From NCBI GenBank assembly GCA_028023455.1, contig JAQFVV010006543.1:620001-684000 (forward strand): a stretch of DNA of 64,000 bases, written 5' to 3'. This document shows, in pieces, positions 35,034 to 44,789 of this stretch. The stretch's first letter is position 1; every line of letters starts with the position of its first letter. The stretch is from Epiperipatus broadwayi (taxonomy: Eukaryota; Onychophora; Udeonychophora; Euonychophora; Peripatidae). The notes under the pieces were generated by a model. The model was given only the letters and a program-made list of their open reading frames with translations, was not told where the DNA came from and ran no database searches. Both the position numbers and the translations under genes were made by a program.

Positions 35034-37281
35034 TTGAAAATTACATACGGTAGTATATATCAAGTTGTTTAAATTATTTATTTTATGTATTGTTTTGTTG
35101 TATAGAGCATAAAATCATGTGCCAAAAAAGAATTATTTTTCTATGTATAATTATTAATATATATATAAAATAGCTGTTATATATGATATTTTTACTTTTT
35201 TATAATACAGATTTGAAATATAATGAATAAAATTAACCATAGAATTCATTTTGTATAGACTGTTATTTAGTAAAAATAACAATATATTAAGTAAAGGAGA
35301 TGGCAAGCTACAGTACCTTTTCAAAGGGACAATTAGTTGGTTTTTACTTGTTCATTGTACTCTACCAGGTAAAAGATCTGACATGTTTATACAAGCTATT
35401 GAAACAGTCAGATCTGTCTATCCCACTGTTTCACCTACTATATAGTAGTATTTATTTATGTATACCTATACCCAAATCCTTGTATATTATGCTAATTTTA
35501 AATCTGATTATACTAGTTATGTATGTATGCATGTATTTTACATACAGTATAGAAAATGTATGCATATACATATATATATATAAGAAATCAGTAAATACAC
35601 ACATATATATCACTAGTAGTTCAATAAATGTAAACATGCTATGTATATGTAACCTAAACCTATATATGTGCAGGAAAGAAATAATGTTATAAGTTTAAAA
35701 CATTAGAAAATTTCTTTATTTAAAATATTATTCTAAAATTCATATTTGAAATTATATTTCTGCATATAGCGTTAAATTATATAAATGTGTTACATATATA
35801 ATAAAATGTTTTGCAAAGTTTTAGATTTGTTTTTCGAAAAAGGTAATTTAGTAAAATTAATCTTTCTTGCTGTATTCTGACCTACTTAAAATTTTAAGAA
35901 TAAAAATAGATTTTAAAACCACTATGAATAAATTAACCTAATCAAGATCGATGATTCCACCTGTAAAAGAAAATCGATAACAGCAGGAATCCCAGATTTC
36001 CAAGAATGTAGCGAATTAATTAGAAAAACCAATTTGAAACTACCAACGAAAAATAAGAGAAAGGAGAGGGGGTGAGCTGGTATATAATCTTACTGCAGCC
36101 ATTTTAAATCAGTCAATTCGTTACTAGTCAATTTGTTACTAGCCAATTCAATTTTAAGTATTTTGTAAAATTGTTTATGATGATGATGATGGGGTAGAAA
36201 GGCAATTCCTTGCTCGCGAGCCCAGAAAGGTAGTCTACAGAATGTGGAGGAAGATGAACTAAAAGTCGATGCCATCTAAAGAAAGCATTCAAGACCAAGC
36301 CAACTTGTCATAGCAGAAAACTTATAGCGGTAACAGATCTCCATCAAACTAAAATTAACTTGCAAACTATACTTCATAACTCCTAAAGCTAGCTAAATTT
36401 ATTATCAATGGCCAATATAATTTAGTGTATTCTAAACTTCTAAATTAAAATGTAAATTTATTTATTTTTTAAATTGTAAATCTTGCCTGATTTATTTTAA
36501 CTGACATTTATATTTCCAACTTATTTTGCATAATTTAGCCTAATAATAATAATATTTGCTTTTATTGATGATTTTATAAATGAATTAAACTGATATTAAA
36601 CTGAGTTAATCTAATTTAGGCTATTTTATTCCATTCCCTTTTAAACTAAGCAAATAAAGCCAAATTTCAGATTTCACTTACATAAAATCTTATTTCTAAA
36701 TTTATGTTTCTTTTAGTTAAATCTATGCCAATATTATTTTCTTTTCAATTATGTATTTGTTTATGCTATGTTTGTTCAGAACAGAGTTTTACTCATAGTT
36801 AAATGATTAGTGAGAAGTGATTAGATATTCTCACTTATATGTAATTTCGCGTTTATTAACGCACAAACAAAACTCCCTTCTAAAATGGATAAAATAAATC
36901 TTATTTGAGATATATAATTAAAAGCTTATAAACGCTTTAAGATAGGTTTGCTTTAAATGAAATATTTAATTAATATTTAGCTGAAGTGATGAAATACAGC
37001 ATAAAGCTAGAATTTAGTATTGTAATTATCCAAAATATGCTGTAATCCTCCCTAGAGTTATATAAATGCCTATATAGCTGGCTTAGCAAATTAGATTCAT
37101 AAGTTTTCCTTAATAGCATAGTTATAGATGCTAGATTATGAACTGATTTATGGTAGTTTCATGGAAGAAAACTATTGTTTTGCATTGTAATTTATTATAT
37201 AATGATGTAGTCAGCAGGGTGAATGTGTCCTTAGGAAATGCATTAGCGTATATACTTGTTGCTGTATATAATATGCTTCCA
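35034..37281. other. No gene seen
   Basis: AT-rich sequence. The overlapping frames at 35251-35692 are driven by AC/TA low-complexity DNA and carry no motif. A (GAT)4-5 run sits at about 36178-36192 and a GC-richer patch at 36190-36280 has no recognised content. Confidence 0.5.
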
Positions 37282-37373
37282 ATGGGTATAGGTTTTAAGG
37301 GCCACCCCATTACTCTTAGTTTGGACAACTATTTCTTCTCAGATGGGCATAGGTTTCAAGGGCCACCCCATTC
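37282..37373 (+). repeat. Partial 61-bp tandem duplication
   Basis: ATGGGTATAGGTTTTAAGGG and ATGGGCATAGGTTTCAAGGG, each followed by CCACCCCATT, are spaced 61 bp apart. Further copies are not visible. Confidence 0.75.
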
Positions 37374-37864
37374 TTCATATTTAGGACTGGAGCATGAGGA
37401 TCCAGAATATCATAATTAGTTGTTCGATCATCCGGACTAAAAGGTCTTTTTCACAGCAATGGTACGGTGTTTAGGGAACCAGGTACTCGGTAACAAATCC
37501 CATGAGCAAGCACACATTTGAGATGCACAGACTCAGATTGTATACTTTGTAAAGCACCTTAGTATCTAAAATCTGACTGCCTATCATCAGTTCATCCCAT
37601 CATCATAATTTATATTTCAGCATTGATCTGAAACAGAATCTAATTTTGTAGGCATACAAGCTATATAGAGAATATGCTAAATGATATGCATTAAATAAAA
37701 TATTATTTATAAATAATGATAATCACTTCTACTAGCTGCCTAAAGCAAATCTAAATCCAAATATATAGCATAAACTAGGCATAGATTATCATGAGCAAAT
37801 TAAATCAATTTGTAATGTAATAATAAGTCTCATGAAATGTAACTTGATAAATTATAAATCTTCA

Positions 37865-38075
37865 TCACCTGTGAGTGATATATATAACAAGCAAAGTTAA
37901 ATTAAACAGTTTGTAACCTGTAAACCAACATCACCTGTGAGTGATTTGAAATGATATATATATATATATGTAAACCAAAACTGCTTGTATCCCTAGAATC
38001 ATCACCTGCATGTGAACTAAAACATCAAATATTAATAAATTGTAACCCCTAGAATTATCACCTGCAAGTGAGACA
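37865..38075 (+). repeat. Dispersed TCACCTG-AGTGA repeat array
   Basis: Four spaced copies of ATCACCTG followed by TGAGTGA, CATGTGA or CAAGTGA occur at about 37865, 37929, 38000 and 38057. They are linked by TTGTAAC and TGTAAACCAA segments. The units are irregular (about 55-70 bp). Function unknown. Confidence 0.6.
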
Positions 38076-38899
38076 ATCCACATAATCTTATTGTAACTTT
38101 ATTATTTTCTTTGATTAATTTCATCATTTATATTTTGGCTTTTATTAAATTTATTTAAATTTTAACTTCTGCTTAGTGTCTCAATTTTGCTCATTATTAA
38201 TTAGTTAACTATTAGTATTTACTTATCATGAATCACAATCCAAATTTAGTAATGTTGGTCATGCTACACCTATATAGCTATATTTTGAAATATGTCCATT
38301 TCCCATAGTCTCATGTTTTACCGATGTGCTACTGCCGGCATGCGAATTAAGAAAATACTGGTGTAGCCTCATATATGTCATCCATAAGGTAGTAAATCTT
38401 TGAGCATTAGTAAAGTAACTGAGGTGAGATTGGATTCAGGGTCTCAACAACCTCATTTCGATCAGCCTTGGGATGATTTACTAAAACTCTGGATTTTGTT
38501 GCACAAATGTACAGATATGACCATTACAGTATATTAAAAAGAAATATGGTTATATTCCTGAAAAAAGATTTATATGTAGTAGTGCTTTATTATTATTTAT
38601 TTAAAAATCTAAAATATAGATATTTTTAAAAAAGCAATACAAAGATTTCAGGCTAGATAATGACAAGAATAAGAAATATGGGAACAGGTTATTGAAAATA
38701 ATAAAACAGCTTTTATTAAAATGGAATAGCAGAAGAAAAGAAAATGGCTCACTTCTAATAGAGTGATTAAATAGAATGGAAAATAGCAATGGCTAAGATG
38801 AAGTTTTTCTATGCCTAGAAATTTTTCATTTTGTCTAAGGAGAAATTATTTCATGTCACATTTAAACTTGGTGAAATTTTAAACAGATTCTAACACTAA
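38076..38899. other. No gene seen
   Basis: A GC-richer patch at 38300-38480 has no recognised content. The minus-strand frame 38601-38789 is phenylalanine/serine-rich with no motif. Confidence 0.45.
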
Positions 38900-39035
38900 G
38901 CTCTTCGTGTACTGAAACTACTAATAATTATGCTGATATTACCTGGGTTCAAATTCAATATTGAGCTGAAAATAATTTTTAGGTAGCTGTCCCAAATTCT
39001 CCCTTATTGTTTTGTAAATGGGGTGTACCAGCTTT
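38900..39035 (+). mobile_element. SINE family S3, second copy
   Basis: CCTGGGTTCAAATTCAATA (about 38951) is a B-box-like site. It is followed by CTCCCTTATTGTTTTGTAAATGGGGTGTA at 39000, which matches the body of the 17495 copy. The A-box region is decayed. Confidence 0.55.
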
Positions 39036-39645
39036 TTCTAGTTGGAAAGGAAATCTCATTGATCAATATGAGTTAGTCAGAAGAAACTTTAAGCATTGAC
39101 CATAAAAGCAACCTAATTGTGATATTAAGCATTATTTAACACCAATGAAGAATCGTCATAATTAACAAGTGCAGAACAAGTGTTTATCTTTTTTCATTTG
39201 TTTAAATACAACTTATAACAAATAATTAATTAGGATAGTTAAAGTTGATATATTTTTATAGAGATTCTATAAAATGTTAACCCTTACTCACTGTAATCCC
39301 ATTTCTCCCACATTATTAAAAAATAGTCTTAGTTATTTTTGAAGTTAATATCCCTGTTGTATAATATAGTGTTGTCAATTTTTTTTTATAATGAATTAAA
39401 CCTTTTCATTTTTTATGTGAAAAAACATGTTTGAAACTAAAACACACTTTTATATTTATAAAAGAATTTGTTGCCATTTCCTCATTTTTTGCTTTCATGC
39501 ATTTATTAAACTGTTTCTATTCATTTCAATAGTTTATTGTAGTGGAAGAAAGCTAGATTCTGGAGTGGGAGATTTTTAGATTGCTTTTCAGTGCTGTCTG
39601 TCTCTTCCAGTGGTCAAATTTTTTATAATTTTTTTCTTTACTAAA

Positions 39646-39880
39646 TATGTGAACCAAGAGTAAATCGCTTTCCCCCAGGCTATGACTTAAAAGCACTCTA
39701 AATGTTGAACAAAAGAATAAAGAATAGAATGAGTCTACCTATTCTTAATTGCTATGCTTATAAACATCAAATTAATTAAGAATAGGTGGATTCATTCTAT
39801 TCTTGATTCCTTTGTTCACCATTTAGAGTGCTTTTAAGTCATAACCTGGGGGAAAGTGATTTACTCCCATTGTTTACATA
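39646..39880. mobile_element. Fold-back element, ~100-bp arms
   Basis: Left blocks AAATCGCTTTCCCCCAGG, ATGACTTAAAAGCACTCTAA and AGAATAGAATGAGTC have complements in order at 39780-39875 (GACTCATT-like GGATTCATTCTATTC, TTAGAGTGCTTTTAAGTCAT, CCTGGGGGAAAGTGATTT). The loop is about 40 nt. Non-coding, MITE-like. Confidence 0.85.
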
Positions 39881-39997
39881 TACAGTGAGCTATGTTTAAT
39901 TTAAAGTTTACAAAATATGTATAAATATTAATGATTGCTAAAATGGTACTTTAGTATTATTTAACCGATGACGTTTTACACTTATCCGACAGTCATC

Positions 39998-40206
39998 TTT
40001 AGTATTTTCCGACCGATGATGTATTACCCTGAAGCCATATCAATCTGATCTTGTGATCTTTAACATGCCGGGTCCACATGATCTGCAGACAAATTTTAAC
40101 GATTGCCTTTGTCCGCAAATCACTTGGAGACGTTATCTTAAATATTGGAAGATCAGACTGATATGGCTTCAGGGTAATACATCATTGGTTGGAAAATACT
40201 AAAGAA
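39998..40206. mobile_element. Fold-back element, ~55-bp arms, GC-richer loop
   Basis: CTTTAGTATTTTCCGACCGA, TGTATTACCCTGAAGCCATA and CAATCTGATCTTG form the left arm. The right arm (40150-40206) is its complement with few changes. The ~95-nt interior is GC-richer than the flanks. The sequence at 39957-39995 (GATGACGTTTTACACTTATC) may be an older scrap of the same end. Confidence 0.85.
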
Positions 40207-40763
40207 CCGTTGAAACAATCAATCCCCCAAATTAAATTGGTTGAAATTAAGACATTAACCTTTTTGGCTATTATTTCTATGTGGATATTCAAATGTTTCA
40301 AGTCTCTGGCTCATGTGTCAAATGAGATATTTTCATGAAATGCATGTAGAATAAGTGGCATGAAAAATTGTACACTGAGCAATAGATCAAGATGTATTAT
40401 AAGCTTGGACAATGCATTGCAAATCTAATATATTTATCAGATGCCTTTGTCAGATTATATATATAATTATAGCCATCCACATATCTATGCCAAATTTCAG
40501 TTCAATTACAGATCACTTATTTATACTCATTTAGCAATGACTGGTCCTATTTTTCTCTAGTTTGTATTATAGATATGTAAAAATACTGTACTTTAAACAA
40601 CCACATACAGATATGAAATTTAACTTAACCTAGATTAATTTAAAACTCCAAATTAAAGAGTCTAAATTTAAAACTATAAAGGCCGAGTAAATAATTATTC
40701 ATTTTTAAGCATCATTTTCTCAAATACATTCCTGTCTAATAATTCACTATAGAAAACATACAC
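40207..40763. other. No gene seen
   Basis: AT-rich background between a fold-back element and the SINE cluster, with no motif or repeat. Confidence 0.5.
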
Positions 40764-41720
40764 CCATAATAAATTGTTACATTTTTATTTACCATTGTCA
40801 AACTCACTCCACTCACAACTTTAACACCATCCACCTCAGATAAATACAATAATGATTATTACTAATTATTTTCTAAATTAGAGAGTATCTCTAGCACAGA
40901 TATAAACTTTAAATCTCAGTTAAAGATTAATATATCCGATTTTTTAATTTTAAACATATCCACACATGGAGTTATTCACCCTTTCTCTTTCCCATGTGTA
41001 ATATCTTTAGAGATATATTAAACAACCTCCATACTTCCCCATTCTTTTTAAATTTATATAAATAAAAATATAATAACTGAAACACAGGCTTATTATATAC
41101 CTGTGTCTATATATGTAATATAGGGTATATGAGCACAGACTTTCAGATGACCCATCACTTTCCACTCTATCTAATATCACTGATAGACTCAAGCACATAT
41201 ATGCTGGACGGTTGAAGAGTTGGAGGGTGTAGTAGATTGGAGCCTGTCTATTAAAGTATGAAGATTGTCTATCTTAATATATATCTGAGCACTTATAGTA
41301 TATATGTGTGGGAGATGATAATCTGGACCAACTGATGATTGCTGGTTTAGCATGAAATACGTATATTGGTGATTATTTATCTTTTCAGCATATATGTGCT
41401 TGAGTGTATCAGTGATATTAGATAGAGTGGAGAGTGATGGGTCATCTGAAAGTCTGTGCTCGTATACCCTATATTATAAATAAAAATAATAAAAGACAAA
41501 TGATTCCCCAAGATGCATTTCATGCTGTACCAGCACTAATCAGTTCACCCAGTTCACCATTTCCCATATATATCTCTATTATATGAAGAGTATTTATCTA
41601 TAGTAAATTGTTACATTGTTAAACTCACTCCACTCACAATTTTGACACCATCCAACTCAGATAAGTACAATAATAATTATTGCTAATCATTTTCTAAACT
41701 AGAGATTATCTCCCATAATA
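40764..41720. mobile_element. Nested SINE cluster (family S1) with inverted and direct repeats
   Basis: Arms 41117-41200 and 41388-41476 are inverted copies of a SINE head (GCACAGACTTTCAGATGACC, CACTTTCCACTCTATCTAAT, ATCACTGATA). The interior (41280-41390) is the SINE body on the plus strand. A partial third head/body scrap lies at 41490-41560. A ~115-bp segment (TAAATTGTTAC...AAACTCACTCCACTCACAA...) occurs in direct orientation at 40774-40895 and 41589-41711, bracketing the inverted pair. The frame 41007-41198 is a by-product. Confidence 0.75.
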
Positions 41721-42201
41721 CTAAGTAGAAAAAAGTTTATTACCTACCACCTATTATAGACATATGGTTTATAGTTAGACTGGTTTTGATGTCAATATGT
41801 GGATGCTATAATTTTTTGTATATTTCTCTCATTAGCACCAGGTTGGGGGGAGTGTGTTGGTGCTGAAAGTAATAATTGTTTATTCTGCCATTATAGTTGA
41901 AATTTAAACTATATCGTGGATAATTTTAAATTTCACTTTGTTTGTGATTGTTTAAATATAAGTTCTCTTATATATTATGACAAACTATAGAAAGGTGGAA
42001 TTCCTTTTTTCTAGTCATTACTAATCAATTATAAATAAATAGCTTATAGGTGAAATGGGTTTTGGTATTGATATGTAGGTAGTTATAATTCTCTTCAATG
42101 TTATGTATGGATATTTTACATATGTCTATATAATTAAAATTATCCAAAATCCAAAATTCAACCAGACCAGCATTAAAATAATATTAAAACACTACCAAAT
42201 T

Positions 42202-42573
42202 TTTGATAGAAAGACTATTCCTGGTATAGTATATTTTATCCCTTGTTTATTTGGTAAGAAGGTTTACATAGGTCAGAGTAGTTTGAGTTTAAATGAAAGA
42301 ATAAAGATTCATAAAAGTAGAGTTAAAAATAGATATCTTAGTTCTGCTTTGTATGTCCATGAAAAAGATACAGGCCACACTATTGATTTTGATGAAGCTA
42401 AGGTTGTCTTCTTTGAGAGAAATGAAATCAAAAGAAGAATTAAAGAATCTTTATTATTGAAAATTTATTATTCTGAAGCAATTAACTTATTTAAGAGTTC
42501 TTTTAATATTAAGGGTGGATGGGAAGTGAATGGATTTGTGGGTAGTTTTAAATATTATATATATATTGAGTAG
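42202..42573 (+). pseudogene. Penelope-like element GIY-YIG endonuclease fragment
   Basis: The frame reads DRKTIPGIVYFIPCLFGKKV then YIGQSSLSLNERIKIHKSR: the GIVY-F...YIG pair of the GIY-YIG nuclease with the conserved RIKIH arginine helix. Later parts are ALYVHEKDTGHTIDFDEAKV (H-x-GH-x-IDF block) and RNEIKRRIKESLLL, ending SFKYYIYIE and a stop. The domain would nick target DNA for PLE insertion. The frame is intact for ~120 residues but lacks the RT domain; the N-terminal residues before DRKT are translated from the inverted repeat. A near-identical copy on the opposite strand (43581-43945) keeps part of its RT. Confidence 0.9.
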
Positions 42574-42588
42574 TTTTTGTAGTTCTTT

Positions 42589-42632
42589 ACACTTGAGAAG
42601 TCTGCTTGTAGCAGTGAAACCTTTGGTAGTGT
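42589..42632 (+). ncRNA. Hammerhead-ribozyme-like motif after PLE ORF (locus B)
   Basis: Stem I is ACAC (42589-42592) with GTGT (42629-42632). Core TTGAGAA (42593-42599). Stem II is G, bulged T, then CTGC, loop TTGTA, GCAG, T. Then GAAA (42616-42619) and stem III ACC-TTT-GGT, with expected cleavage after A42628. It lies 16 nt after the ORF stop. The canonical core is CTGANGA. The stem II base is imperfect (G-U closing pair with a bulge), so activity is uncertain. Confidence 0.6.
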
Positions 42633-42699
42633 TTTAATATTATTTTTATGCTGGTTTGGTTGAATTTTGCATTTGGGATAATTTTAATTATATATTGAC

Positions 42700-42861
42700 T
42701 AGTTTAGCTTTATGCTTGTAATGTTTATATGTCTATATATATATACATGTGCGTGTTTATTTTTATCGTTTTGTAATTGCTACACCATCCCAATTAGAAC
42801 TGCTTTTTTAAAAAAATGTTTTTGTATGATTTTTGTTATTAAAAAGATTATACTTGTCAGG
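42700..42861. other. Short non-coding spacer
   Basis: ATGCTTGTAATGTTTATAT at 42712 recurs at 44734, on the far side of the minus-strand PLE. It could mark duplicated flank from an insertion. Confidence 0.4.
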
Positions 42862-42955
42862 CATTGGTGGTTGAAAGGTCAGCGACAGCTGCTTTACAAG
42901 TTGTCCCGGGTTTGCGGGTTCGCTTCCCGGCTGATGCTATGACACATGAGAGAAG
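42862..42955 (+). mobile_element. tRNA-derived SINE (family S4)
   Basis: GGTGGTTGAAAGGTCAGCGA (A-box region) and GCGGGTTCGCTTCCCGGCTG (B box GGTTCGCTTCC) are spaced as in a tRNA. They are followed by ATGACACATGAGAGAAGAAAA. The same head and tail are at 53088-53175. Confidence 0.8.
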
Positions 42956-43494
42956 AAAAAAAAGATTATACTCACTGTTCATATTTTTAAAGTATTTATG
43001 TCATCATTTTTAATCCTATTTAATCGGTAAATTATTCTTTTATTTTATGCAATTTCAGGTTTTTATGGGGGGGGGTATAATTTTATACCACTCGAGATAT
43101 CATACTTATCTTTTAAATTGTTTTTCTTCTTTTTATATTGCAATTTGTTCACTACTATTATATTTATTTTGTTCTATTCTTAAAACTATGTTTGCTTTTA
43201 TCTGAAGGTTTGTGATGAATGGTGTATTAGATGTGAAAATATGTAGGGTTATTTCCATTATCTATCAGCAAAGGCTCAGTTAGTTCCAGCGTTTGCCTTG
43301 AAATTAGAACAAATAGTATTCAAATCACCAGAAAATGGTTTTTTTCTGCAGAATAACCATGAATATGAATATCATACTTTTGTATATTTGGTGCTAATAA
43401 TTGATTAAACATATTTAGACCTTGACTTAGGATTTTTATATTAGTATTACTATGTCAGAATTTTGATATATATATATCAAATCAAAACTACCCC
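42956..43494. other. No gene seen
   Basis: AT-rich sequence with a G10 run near 43066-43076. The segment 43255-43350 is GC-richer but unrecognised. Confidence 0.45.
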
Positions 43495-44720
43495 AAATCC
43501 AAAATTAAACCAGACCAGCATAAAAATAATAAGGTTTCACTGCTACAAGCAGACTTCTCAAGTGTAAAGAACTACAAAAACTACTCAATATATATATAAT
43601 ATTTAAAACTACCCACAAATCCATTCACTTCCCATCCACCTTTAATATTAAAAGAACTCTTAAATAAGTTAATTGCTTCAGAATAATAAATTTTTAATAA
43701 TAAAGACTCTTTAATTCTTCTTTTGATTTCATTTCTCTCAAAGAAGACAACCTTAGCTTCATCAAAATCAATAGTGTGGCCTGTATCTTTTTCATGGACA
43801 TACAAAGCAGAACTAAGATATCTATTTTTAACTCTACTTTTATGAACCTTTATTCTTTCATTTAAACTCAAACTACTCTGACCTATGTAATCCTTCTTAC
43901 AAGTAAACAAGGAATAAAATATACTACACCAGGAATAGTCTTTCTATCAAAAACTTCTTTTGTATTATTTAATAAATTATTCAATGTAACACCCCTTTTC
44001 CAAGCAATTTTCTTATTTCCAAACAATTTACTATTTCTACACACAATTTTATAAGAAGACAATTTAAATGGCAAAGAAATAAAATCATATTTTTCTTTAA
44101 CCTTTACATCCTTACAAATATTACTATTAAATAAAATACTTTTAACAAATTTATAAGAGTATCCAACACTCAAGTAATCTTTATAAAATTGATATTTCTG
44201 AAACAAAGCTACCCCACTAGAATTATTTAATTTAATATCCCTATGACAATAATTCCTTAAAGCAGCTACTTTATGAGATACAGACTGATAGCTATCAGGT
44301 TTAATTATAGATCTTAATTCTTTACTTTTAACTAAATGACTGCACAATAAACAATTAGTTTCTATATTTCTAATCACCAAAAGATCTAAAAATTTTAACT
44401 TACCAAAATCTAAACCCCCTCCTTCTAACACAAATTTTATAGAAGGATCAAAACAATTAAACTCATTTATAAATTTCCTTCAATTTATCATTCTCAACTA
44501 CAAATAAACAAGCATCAACATATCTGACAAATAATTTTACATATAAACAATTCTTTTTAATAATAATTTCCTCTTCCATATAATTAATATAAACTGAACA
44601 TATGAAACAAGAAATAATATAACCTATTATTCACCCTTCCTTAATCTTATAAAAATTACCTTTACAAGTAAAATACCTAGAATCTTCCAATAACAAAAGC
44701 AAATCTTTAATTATCTTAAT
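43495..44720 (-). pseudogene. Penelope-like element, partial RT plus GIY-YIG endonuclease
   Basis: Read on the minus strand. The RT remnant starts at about 44700 with DSRYFTCKGNFYKIKEG; after a stop it continues ISCFICSVYINYMEEEI and LFVRYVDACLF (44555-44520). The catalytic YVDD is YVDA, so the RT is dead. After a frameshift near 44460 the thumb follows (KFLDLLVIRNIETNCLL; SVSHKVAALRNYCHRDI; RGVTLNNLLNNTKEVFDRKT). A one-base deletion near 43905 splits the GIY-YIG core, which resumes as YIGQSSLSLNERIKVHKSR and RNEIKRRIKESLLL. The 3' end keeps the 5' half of the hammerhead-like motif (43541-43571), but a ~15-nt deletion removes its cleavage site. The same lineage as 42127-42694. Confidence 0.9.
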
Positions 44721-44789
44721 TTATTTAATAAATTAATGCTTGTAATGTTTATATATATATATATCACTTGATATTTTTATAATAAGTTA
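44721..44789. other. Junction between two PLEs
   Basis: A short TA run and the ATGCTTGTAATGTTTATAT repeat separate the head-to-head PLE copies. Confidence 0.5.

Larger units (their letters stand above)
42127..42694 (+). mobile_element. PLE tail flanked by ~73-bp inverted repeats
   Basis: 42127-42199 is the reverse complement of 42622-42694 with about four mismatches. Between them lie a GIY-YIG ORF fragment (42202-42573) and a hammerhead-like fold (42589-42632). The right arm is the element's own 3' sequence, and it starts within ribozyme stem III. The left arm is an inverted copy of that sequence. This resembles the inverted terminal repeats known in Penelope elements. Confidence 0.85.

Noticed and set aside
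35251-35692. Overlapping frames of 64 and 130 codons
   Set aside because: They run through TA/CA-rich low-complexity DNA and show no domain; the Ile/Tyr/Leu/Ser-rich composition follows base content.
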